This document shows positions 26,340-34,820 of a stretch of 64,000 nt of DNA, piece by piece. The position numbers and the translations under genes were made by a program. The notes beneath the pieces were generated by a model. The model saw nothing but the letters and a program-made list of their open reading frames with translations, made no database searches and was not told the origin of the DNA. How positions within the stretch are numbered: the first letter of the stretch is position 1; each line of letters opens with the position of its first letter. The DNA is from Gluconobacter albidus (lineage in GTDB: Bacteria; Pseudomonadota; Alphaproteobacteria; Acetobacterales; Acetobacteraceae), in assembly GCF_002723915.1 (NCBI RefSeq), contig NZ_BEWL01000007.1, forward strand, positions 62,001 through 126,000, given 5' to 3'.

Positions 26340-27251
26340 TCAGTCCAGAAGCTCAAGGGCACGCAGGGCATCATCAACAGCCCGCCGAGTCGCTTCCTGG
26401 GGCTCTGCCAGAGGAAGACGCAGCGTCGCGCCGCATAGACCGAGCCGCGACATCGCGTACTTGACCGGCCCGGGATTACTTTCCATGAACATCGCATCAT
26501 GCAGCGGGGTCAGATGGTCCTGAATGGCGATCGCATCCTCAATCCGCCCTTCCTGCCAGGCCAGATGCATATCAGCGCACAGATGCGGCACGACATTGGA
26601 CGTCACGCCAATACATCCGTCGCCGCCCGCAGCCAGAAACGACAGAACGGTATTGTCATCACCGGCAAGCTGGTTGAAAGGTTTGTCCACCGCCCGACGC
26701 ACCGCGATCGGCCGTGCCATATTGGCCGTTGCATCCTTCGTACCGACGATATTGGGGTGCTCCCCCAGACGCGCCATGGTCGCCACCGAAATGTCGACAA
26801 CGGAGCGGCCCGGAATGCAGTACAGGAAGATCGGAAGCGGCGTCGCATCTGCAATCGTCATGAAGTGGCGATACAGCCCTTCCTGAGATGGCTTGTTGTA
26901 ATACGGCACGACGACCAGCAGACTGTCCGCCCCGACAGAATGAGCATGCTTCGCCATAAGCACGGCTTCAGAGGTACTGTTCGAGCCAGCCCCCGCCATG
27001 ACACGCACCCGGCCATTTGCCGTCTCGACACAGTGTGCGACAACACGGCCGTGTTCTTCGTGCGACAGTGTCGGGCTTTCACCCGTCGTTCCGGCGGGGA
27101 TCAGTGCCGTAGTCCCAGCGTCAATCTGGCGCTCGATCAGCTTTGTCGAAGCGTCGAAATCAATCCGCCCGTCCGTATGCATCGGGGTCACCAGAGCCGT
27201 CAGAGACCCCTGATACATGCTCGTGTCAGCCATTGTTCCGTCTTCTGTCAT
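26340..27251 (-). CDS. dapA: 4-hydroxy-tetrahydrodipicolinate synthase
   Basis: 303 residues from the ATG at 27251, which has AGGA boxes just upstream. A GTG at 27272 overlapping the pheA stop (GTGA) is the alternative. The enzyme condenses pyruvate with aspartate semialdehyde, the first lysine/diaminopimelate-specific step. It is a TIM barrel with GTTGESPTL, PYYNKPSQEGLY, the catalytic tyrosine in LYCIPGRS (Y144), R149 and the Schiff-base lysine K172 in GTKDATANM. The residue after the catalytic tyrosine is Cys instead of the usual Asn. Third gene of the kdsB-pheA-dapA-smpB operon. Confidence 0.95.
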   Translation of the reverse strand: MTEDGTMADTSMYQGSLTALVTPMHTDGRIDFDASTKLIERQIDAGTTALIPAGTTGESPTLSHEEHGRVVAHCVETANGRVRVMAGAGSNSTSEAVLMAKHAHSVGADSLLVVVPYYNKPSQEGLYRHFMTIADATPLPIFLYCIPGRSVVDISVATMARLGEHPNIVGTKDATANMARPIAVRRAVDKPFNQLAGDDNTVLSFLAAGGDGCIGVTSNVVPHLCADMHLAWQEGRIEDAIAIQDHLTPLHDAMFMESNPGPVKYAMSRLGLCGATLRLPLAEPQEATRRAVDDALRALELLD

Positions 27252-27268
27252 GGGTTCCTGTCCTGCCG

Positions 27269-28105
27269 TCACGCGGCGTGGCGTGAGAGGCTGCTTGGGT
27301 AAACACCCAGAATTCTGAGATCATCGCTGACCTGCTCCAGTTCCGCGAGCGCGTCGGCCAGAGCCGCCTGTTCAGGATGTCCTTCGACATCCATCAGAAA
27401 CTGCGTCGCCGTGAACGAGCCGTCCAGCATGTAACTTTCGATCCGCGTCATGTTGATACCATGCCGGGAAAATCCACCCAATGCCGCATAGAGCGCACCC
27501 GGACAGTTTCCGACCCTCATCAACAGAGTCGTCAGAACATCTGTGCGTTCGGGCGAAGGAATGCAAGGCTTGCGGGACACACGATAAAAGCGCGTCGTGT
27601 TGTGCGAGGCGTCCTCCACATTGCTGCGCAGCACCGTCAGGCCGTTCAGTTCGGCCGCAAGGGAGGAGGCAATCGCCGCATCCTCCCTACGCCCCCACTG
27701 CGCGACCATTTCCGCCGCCCCAGCCGTATCGAACTGTATGACGGGTTCTACACCCAGCTCGCTGATCAGCTTGCGGACCTGACCCATCGCGACCGGATGC
27801 GTGTGAATCCGCCGTACATCTCCAATTTCTGCCCCCGGAACGCCAAGCAGGCAGTGCTCCACACGCTGGAAATACTCCCCAACAATATGAAGCCCGGCAT
27901 CAGGGAGCAGGGAATGAATGTCCGGAACCCGCCCGGCGAGCGTATTCTCACAGGCCAGCAGCGCTTCATCGGCCCGGCCATCATGCACGGCATCAATCGC
28001 GTCAGCAAAGGTTGGGCACGGCAGCGTCGTCCACCCCGGACGCGCCTGACGGCAGGCCAGATCGGAATAGGCACCCGGACGGCCCTGAAATGCAATGACG
28101 GGCAT
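27269..28105 (-). CDS. pheA: Prephenate dehydratase
   Basis: 278 residues. Converts prephenate to phenylpyruvate in phenylalanine synthesis. The catalytic domain has AFQGRPGAYSDLA, CENTLAGRV and the threonine motif NTTRFYRV (catalytic Thr). A C-terminal ACT domain has GALYAALGGFSRHGINMTRIES, which in the family senses phenylalanine. There is no chorismate mutase domain, as is usual for alphaproteobacteria. The start overlaps the kdsB stop by one base (TGATG), and the stop overlaps a possible dapA GTG. Confidence 0.95.
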   Translation of the reverse strand: MPVIAFQGRPGAYSDLACRQARPGWTTLPCPTFADAIDAVHDGRADEALLACENTLAGRVPDIHSLLPDAGLHIVGEYFQRVEHCLLGVPGAEIGDVRRIHTHPVAMGQVRKLISELGVEPVIQFDTAGAAEMVAQWGRREDAAIASSLAAELNGLTVLRSNVEDASHNTTRFYRVSRKPCIPSPERTDVLTTLLMRVGNCPGALYAALGGFSRHGINMTRIESYMLDGSFTATQFLMDVEGHPEQAALADALAELEQVSDDLRILGVYPSSLSRHAA

Positions 28106-28830
28106 CAGACCAATCCTCTCACATGCTCAAGATCAGCAGGCGTATCCACGCCCTGGGGGGCATGGTCAATCCTTGCACACCCAATTGCCATCCCGGCCTG
28201 TAGGGCACGAAGCTGCTCAAGGCTCTCCCGGCGCTCCAGAGCGGAAGGCGCGAGCGTCACGAAACGCTCCAGCGCAGCCCGGCGCCAGGCGTATACGCCC
28301 ACATGATGCCAGTGGGGTCCAGCACCCCATGGAATGGGCAGGCGCGAGAAATACAGCGCCCGCGCTACATCCGCCTCCTTAAAATCACACGCAATCTTGA
28401 CGACCTGTGGGGCGTCGCGTTCGGCATCGCTTGTGACAGGAGCGGCCAGTGTTCCGATGTCGAAGGCCGGATCTTCCAGCGGCTTGAGAACAGCGACCAG
28501 ACTGGAAGGCGCAATCAGAGGCAGATCGCCCTGAAGATTGATGACCACATCATGAGCCCCATCAGGATCCACTTCCGACAGAGCTGCGTGGACACGGTCC
28601 GAGCCGCTCGCCAGATCCGAATCGGTCAGTACGCCCTTTACGTCAGGTATCCCTCTGATGGCCTCCAGAATCTCTTCGTCTCCCGCGGCCACGACCACCG
28701 GACCGATCTGTGCTGCCAGAGCCTGACGGACGACCCGGACGATCATGGGAACGCCCCCAATATCAGCGAGGGGCTTGCGCGGCAGACGGGTCGAAGCAAG
28801 TCTGGAGGGAATAACGATGATCGGATGCAT
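28105..28830 (-). CDS. kdsB: 3-deoxy-manno-octulosonate cytidylyltransferase
   Basis: 241 residues. Activates Kdo with CTP for lipopolysaccharide inner core synthesis. It has IIVIPSRLASTRLPRKPLADI (residues 3-23), VINLQGDLPLI, LYFSRLPIPW and HHVGVYAWRR. The usual text is QGDEPLI; here it reads QGDLPLI, losing an acidic residue near the active site. The open frame reaches far upstream to 29745 in antisense to hisN, but AGGGGA just before the ATG at 28830 and the family N-terminus decide the start. First gene of the operon, divergent from hisN. Confidence 0.93.
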   Translation of the reverse strand: MHPIIVIPSRLASTRLPRKPLADIGGVPMIVRVVRQALAAQIGPVVVAAGDEEILEAIRGIPDVKGVLTDSDLASGSDRVHAALSEVDPDGAHDVVINLQGDLPLIAPSSLVAVLKPLEDPAFDIGTLAAPVTSDAERDAPQVVKIACDFKEADVARALYFSRLPIPWGAGPHWHHVGVYAWRRAALERFVTLAPSALERRESLEQLRALQAGMAIGCARIDHAPQGVDTPADLEHVRGLV

Positions 28831-28905
28831 GGTTCCCCTGATGCCGCCCGCCACCACGGGCGTCAATCTCATGCAGCGCTCACAGGACGGGAATAGACAC
28901 AAATC

Positions 28906-29694
28906 ATGAATGAAACCGTGGTACAGACTGCCATCGATGCCGCAACGGCCTGTGCGGACATCGCCCGCAAGACTGTCCTGCCCTATTTCCGAACCTCCCT
29001 GCGCGCGGACGCAAAATCCGATGACAGTCCCGTCACCATTGCCGACCGGCAGGCAGAACAGGCCATGCGAGACATTCTCACACAACGCCTGCCGGAACAC
29101 GCCATTCTCGGTGAGGAAAATGGCATGAGCGGCGCGAACGGAGACTGGCTGTGGGTTCTCGATCCCATTGATGGTACCCGCGCCTTCCTGACCGGCCGCC
29201 CCACCTTCGGCACGCTCATTTCGCTCTTTCACAAGGGGCGTCCCGTGCTCGGGCTGATCGACCAGCCTGTGACCGGGGAGCGCTGGATTGGTGTTTCGGG
29301 ACGACCCACGCAGTTCCTGTCCGAGCGTCTTCCCGGAACCATTGGCACCCGTCCCTGCCCGAAAGCCGCCGAGGCCGAACTCTCGTGCACCGCACCGGAA
29401 ATCATGACCGCCAGTCATGCGCCGCGGTTTGCCAATCTGCAGAAGCACACCCGCCGCACGTCCTGGGGCGGAGACTGCTACGCTTACGGCCTCCTCGCCC
29501 TTGGGCAGATCGACGTCATTGCGGAATGCACCATGAATCCATGGGACTGGGGGGCGCTCGTTCCAGTTGTGGAAGGTGCAGGAGGCCGCATTACAGACTG
29601 GCAGGGACAGAGCCTGACCCTCGAAAGCGATGGCACGGTCCTGGCCTGCGGAGACGCAACCCTGCTTCCCGAACTTGTCCACCATCTTTCCTGA
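28906..29694 (+). CDS. hisN: Histidinol-phosphatase (inositol monophosphatase family)
   Basis: 262 residues. The metal-binding motifs of the IMPase superfamily are present: the GEEN glutamates in ILGEENG, WVLDPIDGTRAFLTG (D-x-D-G, residues about 82-96) and PWDWGALVPVVEGAGG. The TRAF...RPTFGTLISLF stretch and the SWGGDCYAYGLLALG motif match the HisN subgroup that dephosphorylates histidinol phosphate in many alphaproteobacteria and actinobacteria, rather than general SuhB inositol phosphatase. The specificity assignment is by resemblance. Divergent from kdsB, upstream of serA by 139 bases. Confidence 0.85.
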   Translation: MNETVVQTAIDAATACADIARKTVLPYFRTSLRADAKSDDSPVTIADRQAEQAMRDILTQRLPEHAILGEENGMSGANGDWLWVLDPIDGTRAFLTGRPTFGTLISLFHKGRPVLGLIDQPVTGERWIGVSGRPTQFLSERLPGTIGTRPCPKAAEAELSCTAPEIMTASHAPRFANLQKHTRRTSWGGDCYAYGLLALGQIDVIAECTMNPWDWGALVPVVEGAGGRITDWQGQSLTLESDGTVLACGDATLLPELVHHLS

Positions 29695-29718
29695 AACCCG
29701 CTGATCGGCTAGGGAGGG

Positions 29719-29815
29719 GGCCCCGGCGGACGTGGCGGCAGACATCAGCCGGGGCCTGTCTGGTCACGGCCAGATCTGGTGAACCAGTTTGAATTGAAAC
29801 CGGAGCCTTCCGGTT
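29719..29815 (+). promoter_or_regulatory. Hairpin-rich leader between hisN and serA
   Basis: Three inverted repeats occur in a row. GGCCCCGGC (29719-29727) pairs with GCCGGGGCC (29748-29756). A small CTGGT/ACCAG hairpin lies around 29776-29786. AACCGGA (29798-29804) pairs with TCCGGTT (29809-29815) around a GCCT tetraloop. None has a T run. The first could end hisN transcripts or protect 3' ends. The last ends only 18 bases before the serA ATG and could affect translation initiation. Confidence 0.5.
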
Positions 29816-29833
29816 CATGACCGGGACGGATTT

Positions 29834-31084
29834 ATGGAAACGCAGTTCTCTCTCCCCAAGAACAAGATCCGCATTCTTCTTCTGGAAGGCATTCACGAAA
29901 GCGCCGCTTCCCATTTCGCCGCAGAAGGCTATGCAGAGGTCACGCGGGTCAAGGGCGCCCTTGAAGGCGACGCGCTGAAGGAAGCCCTTCAGGGCGTGCA
30001 CATGGTCGGTATCCGCAGCCGGACCCAGCTCACGCGCGAAATCCTTGAAGTCGCAGACCGCCTCATGGCCATCGGCTGCTTCTGCATCGGCACCAATCAG
30101 GTCGATCTGAATGCTGCCCGCATGCTGGGTATTCCGGTGTTCAACGCGCCTTTCAGCAACACCCGTTCCGTGGCCGAACTGGTCATGGGTGAGGTTGTCA
30201 TGCTGCTCCGTCGCATCCCGTCGCGCTCGGAAGCCTGCCACAAGGGCGGCTGGGACAAATCCGCCACCAACGCCTGGGAAGTCCGCGGCAAAACGCTCGG
30301 TATCGTCGGCTATGGCTCCATCGGCTCGCAGCTTTCCGTCCTTGCCGAAGCTTTCGGCATGCGCGTCCTGTATTTCGACGTGATGCCTCGTCTGCCGCAC
30401 GGCAATGCCATCGCTGTTCCGACCCTGCATGATCTGCTGGCCGAGTCCGACATCGTCAGCCTCCACGTCCCGCAGACGCCGGAAACCGATCTGCTCATCG
30501 GAGAGACGGAAATCCGGGCCATGAAGCCCAATTCTATCCTGCTCAACAACGCGCGCGGCAACGTCGTGGACCTCGACGCCCTCGCCGCCGCCCTCAAGGA
30601 CGGCCATCTCATGGGTGCGGGCGTGGATGTGTTCCCCGTGGAGCCCAAAAAGGCTGGGGAAGCGTTCAAATCCCCGCTCCAGGGTTTGGAGAATGTCATT
30701 CTCACGCCGCATATCGGTGGTTCCACCATGGAAGCGCAGGAGCGCATCGGCGTCGAAGTCGCGCGCAAGCTGGTCGATTATTCCGACGTGGGGTCCACGA
30801 TCGGGTCGGTCAACTTCCCCAGCGTCCAGCTTCCCGAACGCCCGCGCGGCACGCGCTTCATGCATGTCCATGCCAACCGTCCCGGCATCATGCGCCAGAT
30901 CAACGATCTGTTTGCCGCACAGAACTGCAACGTGACCGCCCAGTATCTCCAGACGGATGGCGAAGTGGGCTATGTCGTCGTCGAGGCCGAGTCGGAGGGC
31001 CCTGAGATGGACACGAAGCTTCTGGACGGCCTCAAGGCGCTTGACGGCACACTCCGTGCCCGTCTGCTTTACCAGCGTTCCTGA
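29834..31084 (+). CDS. serA: D-3-phosphoglycerate dehydrogenase
   Basis: 416 residues, the length of the E. coli-type enzyme with one C-terminal ACT domain. Oxidises 3-phosphoglycerate with NAD to start serine synthesis. The substrate domain has GIRSRTQLT. The Rossmann domain has GKTLGIVGYGSIGSQLSVLAEAFGM, the catalytic arginine in NNARGNVVDLDAL (usually NASRGTVV), the conserved VFPVEP and the histidine in LTPHIGGSTMEAQ. The ACT domain starts near HVHANRPGIMRQIN and by family precedent binds serine. Preceded by the structured leader and followed by comM after 50 bases. Confidence 0.95.
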   Translation: METQFSLPKNKIRILLLEGIHESAASHFAAEGYAEVTRVKGALEGDALKEALQGVHMVGIRSRTQLTREILEVADRLMAIGCFCIGTNQVDLNAARMLGIPVFNAPFSNTRSVAELVMGEVVMLLRRIPSRSEACHKGGWDKSATNAWEVRGKTLGIVGYGSIGSQLSVLAEAFGMRVLYFDVMPRLPHGNAIAVPTLHDLLAESDIVSLHVPQTPETDLLIGETEIRAMKPNSILLNNARGNVVDLDALAAALKDGHLMGAGVDVFPVEPKKAGEAFKSPLQGLENVILTPHIGGSTMEAQERIGVEVARKLVDYSDVGSTIGSVNFPSVQLPERPRGTRFMHVHANRPGIMRQINDLFAAQNCNVTAQYLQTDGEVGYVVVEAESEGPEMDTKLLDGLKALDGTLRARLLYQRS

Positions 31085-31134
31085 CATCTTTTCCGTTAAC
31101 CAACAGGAAATAATTTCGGGCTAGGATTTGCCTC

Positions 31135-32637
31135 ATGACGAGTCCCAGCCCGCATGCACCTGCCCTCGCCCGTATCCAGAGCTTCGCCTTTTCGGGGATC
31201 GAAGCCGTTCCGGTCACGGTCGAGGTTCAGGTGTCCAGCGGCCTTCCGGCGTTTCTCGTTGTAGGGCTAGCGGACAAATCCGTCGGTGAGGCGCGCGAAC
31301 GTGTCCGCGCCGCGCTGACGGCCATGGGACTGGCGCTCCCACCCAAACGTATTCTCGTTAATCTCGTGCCCGCTGATCTTCTCAAGGAAGGCGCACATTT
31401 TGACCTTCCCATCGCGCTTGGCCTGCTCTGCGCCATGGGGATCCTGTCTTTCGAGGCAGTCTCGGCCTATGCCGCTGTCGGCGAACTCTCGCTGGATGGT
31501 CGGATCAATCCCGTTGCGGGCGTCCTTTCAGCCGCGATTGGCGCCGTCGCGGACGAACTCGGCCTGATCTGTCCGGCCGCGCAGGCTCTGGAAGCACGCT
31601 GGGGTAATGGTAGTACGGACGTTCTCGGGGCGCCGACGCTCGCCACTCTCGTTTCCCATTTTCAGGGACAGCAGATCCTGCCCCCGGCACCGCCACCAAC
31701 GGGACAGGTGATCGAATACGGCCCCGATCTGGCGGACGTCAAAGGCATGCTGCTTGGACGGCGCGCTCTGGAAATCGCTGCCGCAGGAGCGCATTCCATG
31801 CTCATGAGCGGACCGCCTGGTGCCGGTAAATCCATGCTCGCCAGCCGTCTGCCCGGTATTCTTCCCAATCTGACACGCGAAGAAGCCCTAGAAACAAGCC
31901 GCATTCACAGTGTCTCCGGCATTCTGCAGAACGGCAGGCTGGTCGTCCGGCCACCCTATCGCGCACCGCATCACAGCGCGAGCCTTCCCGCCATTGTGGG
32001 TGGGGGCGCGAAAGCCCGGCCCGGCGAGGTCAGCCTTGCCAATAATGGCGTCCTGTTCCTTGATGAACTTCCAGAATTCTCACGATCCTGTCTGGAGTCT
32101 CTGCGCCAGCCGATCGAAACCGGCAGCATTTCCATCGCCCGCGCGGCCCATCACACGACCTATCCCGCGCGCTTTCAATTCATTGCCGCCATGAACCCGT
32201 GTCGCTGCGGCTATCTGGGCGATCTGGAGCGAAGCTGCCGTAAGGCGCCGCGCTGTGGGGAAGACTATACGGCCAAGATTTCCGGCCCGATGCTCGACCG
32301 CATCGACCTGTGCGTGCAAATCGATCCGCTCTCCCCCATCGAGATCAGCCGCGCCCCGAAAGGTGAAACCAGCGCGACGGTTCGGGCCCGCGTGGAAATT
32401 GCCCGCAGGCGCCAGATTGTCCGTCAGGGCGTTCCTAATTCGCAGGTCTCCCCTGACGATCTCGACATGGACGACGACGCCCGGTCCATCGCTGAACAGG
32501 CGGCTGAAAAACTACGCCTGTCCAATCGCGGGATCACGCGCCTGATCCGCGTCTCCCGCACAATCGCCGATCTGGAAGGTACCCAGAGCATCCAGCGCCA
32601 TCACGTCGCTGAAGCCCTGACTTTCCGCCGCCGCTAA
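31135..32637 (+). CDS. comM: YifB/ComM family Mg-chelatase-like AAA+ ATPase
   Basis: 500 residues. An N-terminal Lon-like/YifB domain (GIEAVPVTVEVQVSSGLPAF, VGLADKSVGEARERVRAAL, ILVNLVPADLLKEGAHFDL) precedes a Mg-chelatase AAA+ core with Walker A GPPGAGKS, LFLDELPEFS (Walker B) and AAMNPCRCGY. In naturally transformable bacteria ComM is a hexameric helicase promoting branch migration of incoming DNA; in others its role is general recombination. The C-terminal helical domain ends in TQSIQRHHVAEAL. Its stop is followed closely by the convergent metC end (gap 3 bases). Confidence 0.95.
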   Translation: MTSPSPHAPALARIQSFAFSGIEAVPVTVEVQVSSGLPAFLVVGLADKSVGEARERVRAALTAMGLALPPKRILVNLVPADLLKEGAHFDLPIALGLLCAMGILSFEAVSAYAAVGELSLDGRINPVAGVLSAAIGAVADELGLICPAAQALEARWGNGSTDVLGAPTLATLVSHFQGQQILPPAPPPTGQVIEYGPDLADVKGMLLGRRALEIAAAGAHSMLMSGPPGAGKSMLASRLPGILPNLTREEALETSRIHSVSGILQNGRLVVRPPYRAPHHSASLPAIVGGGAKARPGEVSLANNGVLFLDELPEFSRSCLESLRQPIETGSISIARAAHHTTYPARFQFIAAMNPCRCGYLGDLERSCRKAPRCGEDYTAKISGPMLDRIDLCVQIDPLSPIEISRAPKGETSATVRARVEIARRRQIVRQGVPNSQVSPDDLDMDDDARSIAEQAAEKLRLSNRGITRLIRVSRTIADLEGTQSIQRHHVAEALTFRRR

Positions 32638-32640
32638 GGT

Positions 32641-33852
32641 TCAGAACTGAAGGCCATCCAGTCCGCGTGCCAGATCGGTCTTCAGGTCCTCAACGCCTTC
32701 AAGTCCGATATGGAGGCGGAACGTCGCGGATGTTGGGCCGCCCTCACCCGTGACGCGCCGGATATGCCCGGTCGTTGGCAGGACGAGACTTTCATAACCG
32801 CCCCAGGACGCCCCGATCCCAAACAGGCTCAGCCCGTCGATCATCCGTTCGGTCGCCTCAATGGAAATGTCCGGCTGAAGCTCTACGCCGAACAGTCCAC
32901 AGGCCCCCGTAAAATCCCGTTTCCAGAATTCATGCCCCGGGCAGTCCTGCAGTGCCGGATGCAGAACCCGCGCGACTTCAGGGCGCGTTTTGAGCCACTG
33001 CGCGATTTCCAGTGCCGAACGTGCCTGATGCGCCAGCCGCACGCCCATCGTCCGCAGGCCCCGCAGCGTCAGCCAGCAGTCATCCGGACCTGCGCATTGT
33101 CCGAGCTGGATCGCGGCGTCACGCAGCGTTTTCCAGTGTGCTTCGTCATTGACCGTAACCGATCCCATGATGACGTCCGAATGCCCGGCGGGATATTTCG
33201 TCAGCGCCTGAATCGACACGTCCACGCCATGGACGAAGGGCTGAAACACGCCAATGCCCCAGGTGTTATCCAGCATCAGAAGTGCCCCAGCCTCATGCGC
33301 CACTTCGGCCAGCATCGGCACGTCCTGCACTTCAAACGTATGACTGCCCGGGCTTTCAGCGAACAGGACCTTCGTCTCTGGGCGTATAAGTGCCGCGATC
33401 TCGGCGCGTGAGGCCATGGGCGGATAATAGGTCGTCACCACGCCCAGCCGCTGAAGCATCGTCCCTGCAAAACGTCGCGTGGGGCCATACACCGAATCGG
33501 GCAGAAGCAGATGATCGCCGCAGCCCAGAAACGCCAGAAGCGGCATCGTACACGCCGCCAGACCTGAATTGACGACCTGCGTATGCGTCCCGCCTTCGAT
33601 CAGGCTGAGCATTTCCTCAAGCTGGTGCTGGATCGGCGATCCCATCGCCCCGTACACCGCCTTGTGCGCGTGGCTGCGGCCGTCCGTCCTGTTCATGGCC
33701 TCCAGCGTCGGGAACAGGACGGTCGAACCCCGGCTGACCGGTGCATTTACGAACGTTCCTGTTTCGGGAAGCTCATGCGAACGCCCTTCCCGCACCAGCA
33801 TGGAGCCCATCCGGCTCCATCCCGCACTCACCCGCTGTTCCAGATCACTCAT
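32641..33852 (-). CDS. metC: Cystathionine beta-lyase
   Basis: 403 residues from the ATG at 33852. PLP enzyme of the Cys/Met metabolism family, splitting cystathionine to homocysteine in methionine synthesis. It has VNSGLAACTMPLLAFL, SVYGPTRRF, LMLDNTWGIGVFQP, the Schiff-base lysine in QALTKYPAGHSDVIMG and GLFGIGASWGGYESL, the MetC-type signature rather than MetB. The start lies 2 bases after the sulfurtransferase stop, so both are surely one transcript. The longer frame to 33900 overlaps that upstream gene. Confidence 0.93.
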   Translation of the reverse strand: MSDLEQRVSAGWSRMGSMLVREGRSHELPETGTFVNAPVSRGSTVLFPTLEAMNRTDGRSHAHKAVYGAMGSPIQHQLEEMLSLIEGGTHTQVVNSGLAACTMPLLAFLGCGDHLLLPDSVYGPTRRFAGTMLQRLGVVTTYYPPMASRAEIAALIRPETKVLFAESPGSHTFEVQDVPMLAEVAHEAGALLMLDNTWGIGVFQPFVHGVDVSIQALTKYPAGHSDVIMGSVTVNDEAHWKTLRDAAIQLGQCAGPDDCWLTLRGLRTMGVRLAHQARSALEIAQWLKTRPEVARVLHPALQDCPGHEFWKRDFTGACGLFGVELQPDISIEATERMIDGLSLFGIGASWGGYESLVLPTTGHIRRVTGEGGPTSATFRLHIGLEGVEDLKTDLARGLDGLQF

Positions 33853-33854
33853 TC

Positions 33855-34691
33855 TTATGCCTCTCCCGTCACAACCGGCGCGTCGGGGTCGCTTCCCCAT
33901 TCCGCCCAGGATCCATCATACAAAGCTGCGTCGCCATATCCCGCGATGGCCAGAGCCGCCACGATCGTTGCGGCTGTCAGACCCGAACCGCAGCTCGCAA
34001 TAACGGAACGTCCTTCCGCACCTGCGAGGACCCGTTTCAGCTCGACGGTGGGCAGAAAGCAGCCATTTCCGTCCACAAGGCGCGTCCAGTCCATGCTCTG
34101 CGCGCCTGGCATGTGACCGCCACGCACACCCGGTCGGGGCTCAGGTACCGTCGCAGCAAAACGGCCCGCACTTCTTGCATCCAGCACCAGCGCATCGGTC
34201 CGTTTCAGCGCCTGACGGACATCGCCCGAACCCGCCAGAAGCCCATAATGCGGCCGGGGACGAAAAACTGCCGGTTCAATTACAGGTGGTGCACCACTTT
34301 CAACCGCACCGCCCGCCTTCACCCAGGCCTCAAGACCGCCATCCAGAATCCGCGCATTCCGATGCCCGAACAGCCGTGCAAGCCACCATCCACGACAGGC
34401 ACCCACACTTCCACGCCCGTCATAAAACACGACCGGTATTTCCTCACTCACGCCTAGTTCACACATCAGCCGGGCAAACCGTGTCGCGCCCGGCACCGTA
34501 TGAGGAAGCGGACTCTCCGGATCGGCGAAAACGTCGATATCGAATCGGCGTGCACCGGGAAGGTGCTGCGCGACAAATGCGGAATCGGGATCGCCCTTCT
34601 GCCCCGGCAAAAGCACGCTGGCATCAAGGGGAATGAACCGGCCGACCTCCGGGATCAGGGTCGCGGCATCAACAAGTGGCGAGATCGTCAT
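33855..34691 (-). CDS. sseA: 3-mercaptopyruvate sulfurtransferase (two rhodanese domains)
   Basis: 278 residues. The first, non-catalytic rhodanese domain has VVFYDGRGSVGACRGWWLARLFGH. The second has the active-site loop IASCGSGLTA, whose CGSG pattern matches mercaptopyruvate rather than thiosulfate sulfurtransferases, and ends with LYDGSWAEWGSD. It transfers sulfur from 3-mercaptopyruvate, a cysteine transamination product, to acceptors. The ATG at 34691 or a GTG at 34697 may be used. Upstream of metC with a 2-base gap: a compact sulfur amino-acid operon. Confidence 0.93.
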   Translation of the reverse strand: MTISPLVDAATLIPEVGRFIPLDASVLLPGQKGDPDSAFVAQHLPGARRFDIDVFADPESPLPHTVPGATRFARLMCELGVSEEIPVVFYDGRGSVGACRGWWLARLFGHRNARILDGGLEAWVKAGGAVESGAPPVIEPAVFRPRPHYGLLAGSGDVRQALKRTDALVLDARSAGRFAATVPEPRPGVRGGHMPGAQSMDWTRLVDGNGCFLPTVELKRVLAGAEGRSVIASCGSGLTAATIVAALAIAGYGDAALYDGSWAEWGSDPDAPVVTGEA

Positions 34692-34820
34692 GACCACACC
34701 ATAGGTCGAGGGATGCGTCCAACGCCAGAGCGTGCCAATGTGTCATTCCATGAGCACGCAGCCCACACCGTCATGCCATCCGTGTCGTCCCTTCGCCTTC
34801 GGATCGGGGCATATCCGCGC

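Noticed and set aside
28831-29745. Long N-terminal extension of kdsB
   Set aside because: It is antisense to hisN, and KdsB has its normal N-terminus and a Shine-Dalgarno at 28830.
29591-31087. 498-codon open frame antisense to serA
   Set aside because: It lies exactly opposite a conserved gene, is Asp/His/Arg rich as shadow frames are, and has no signal of its own.
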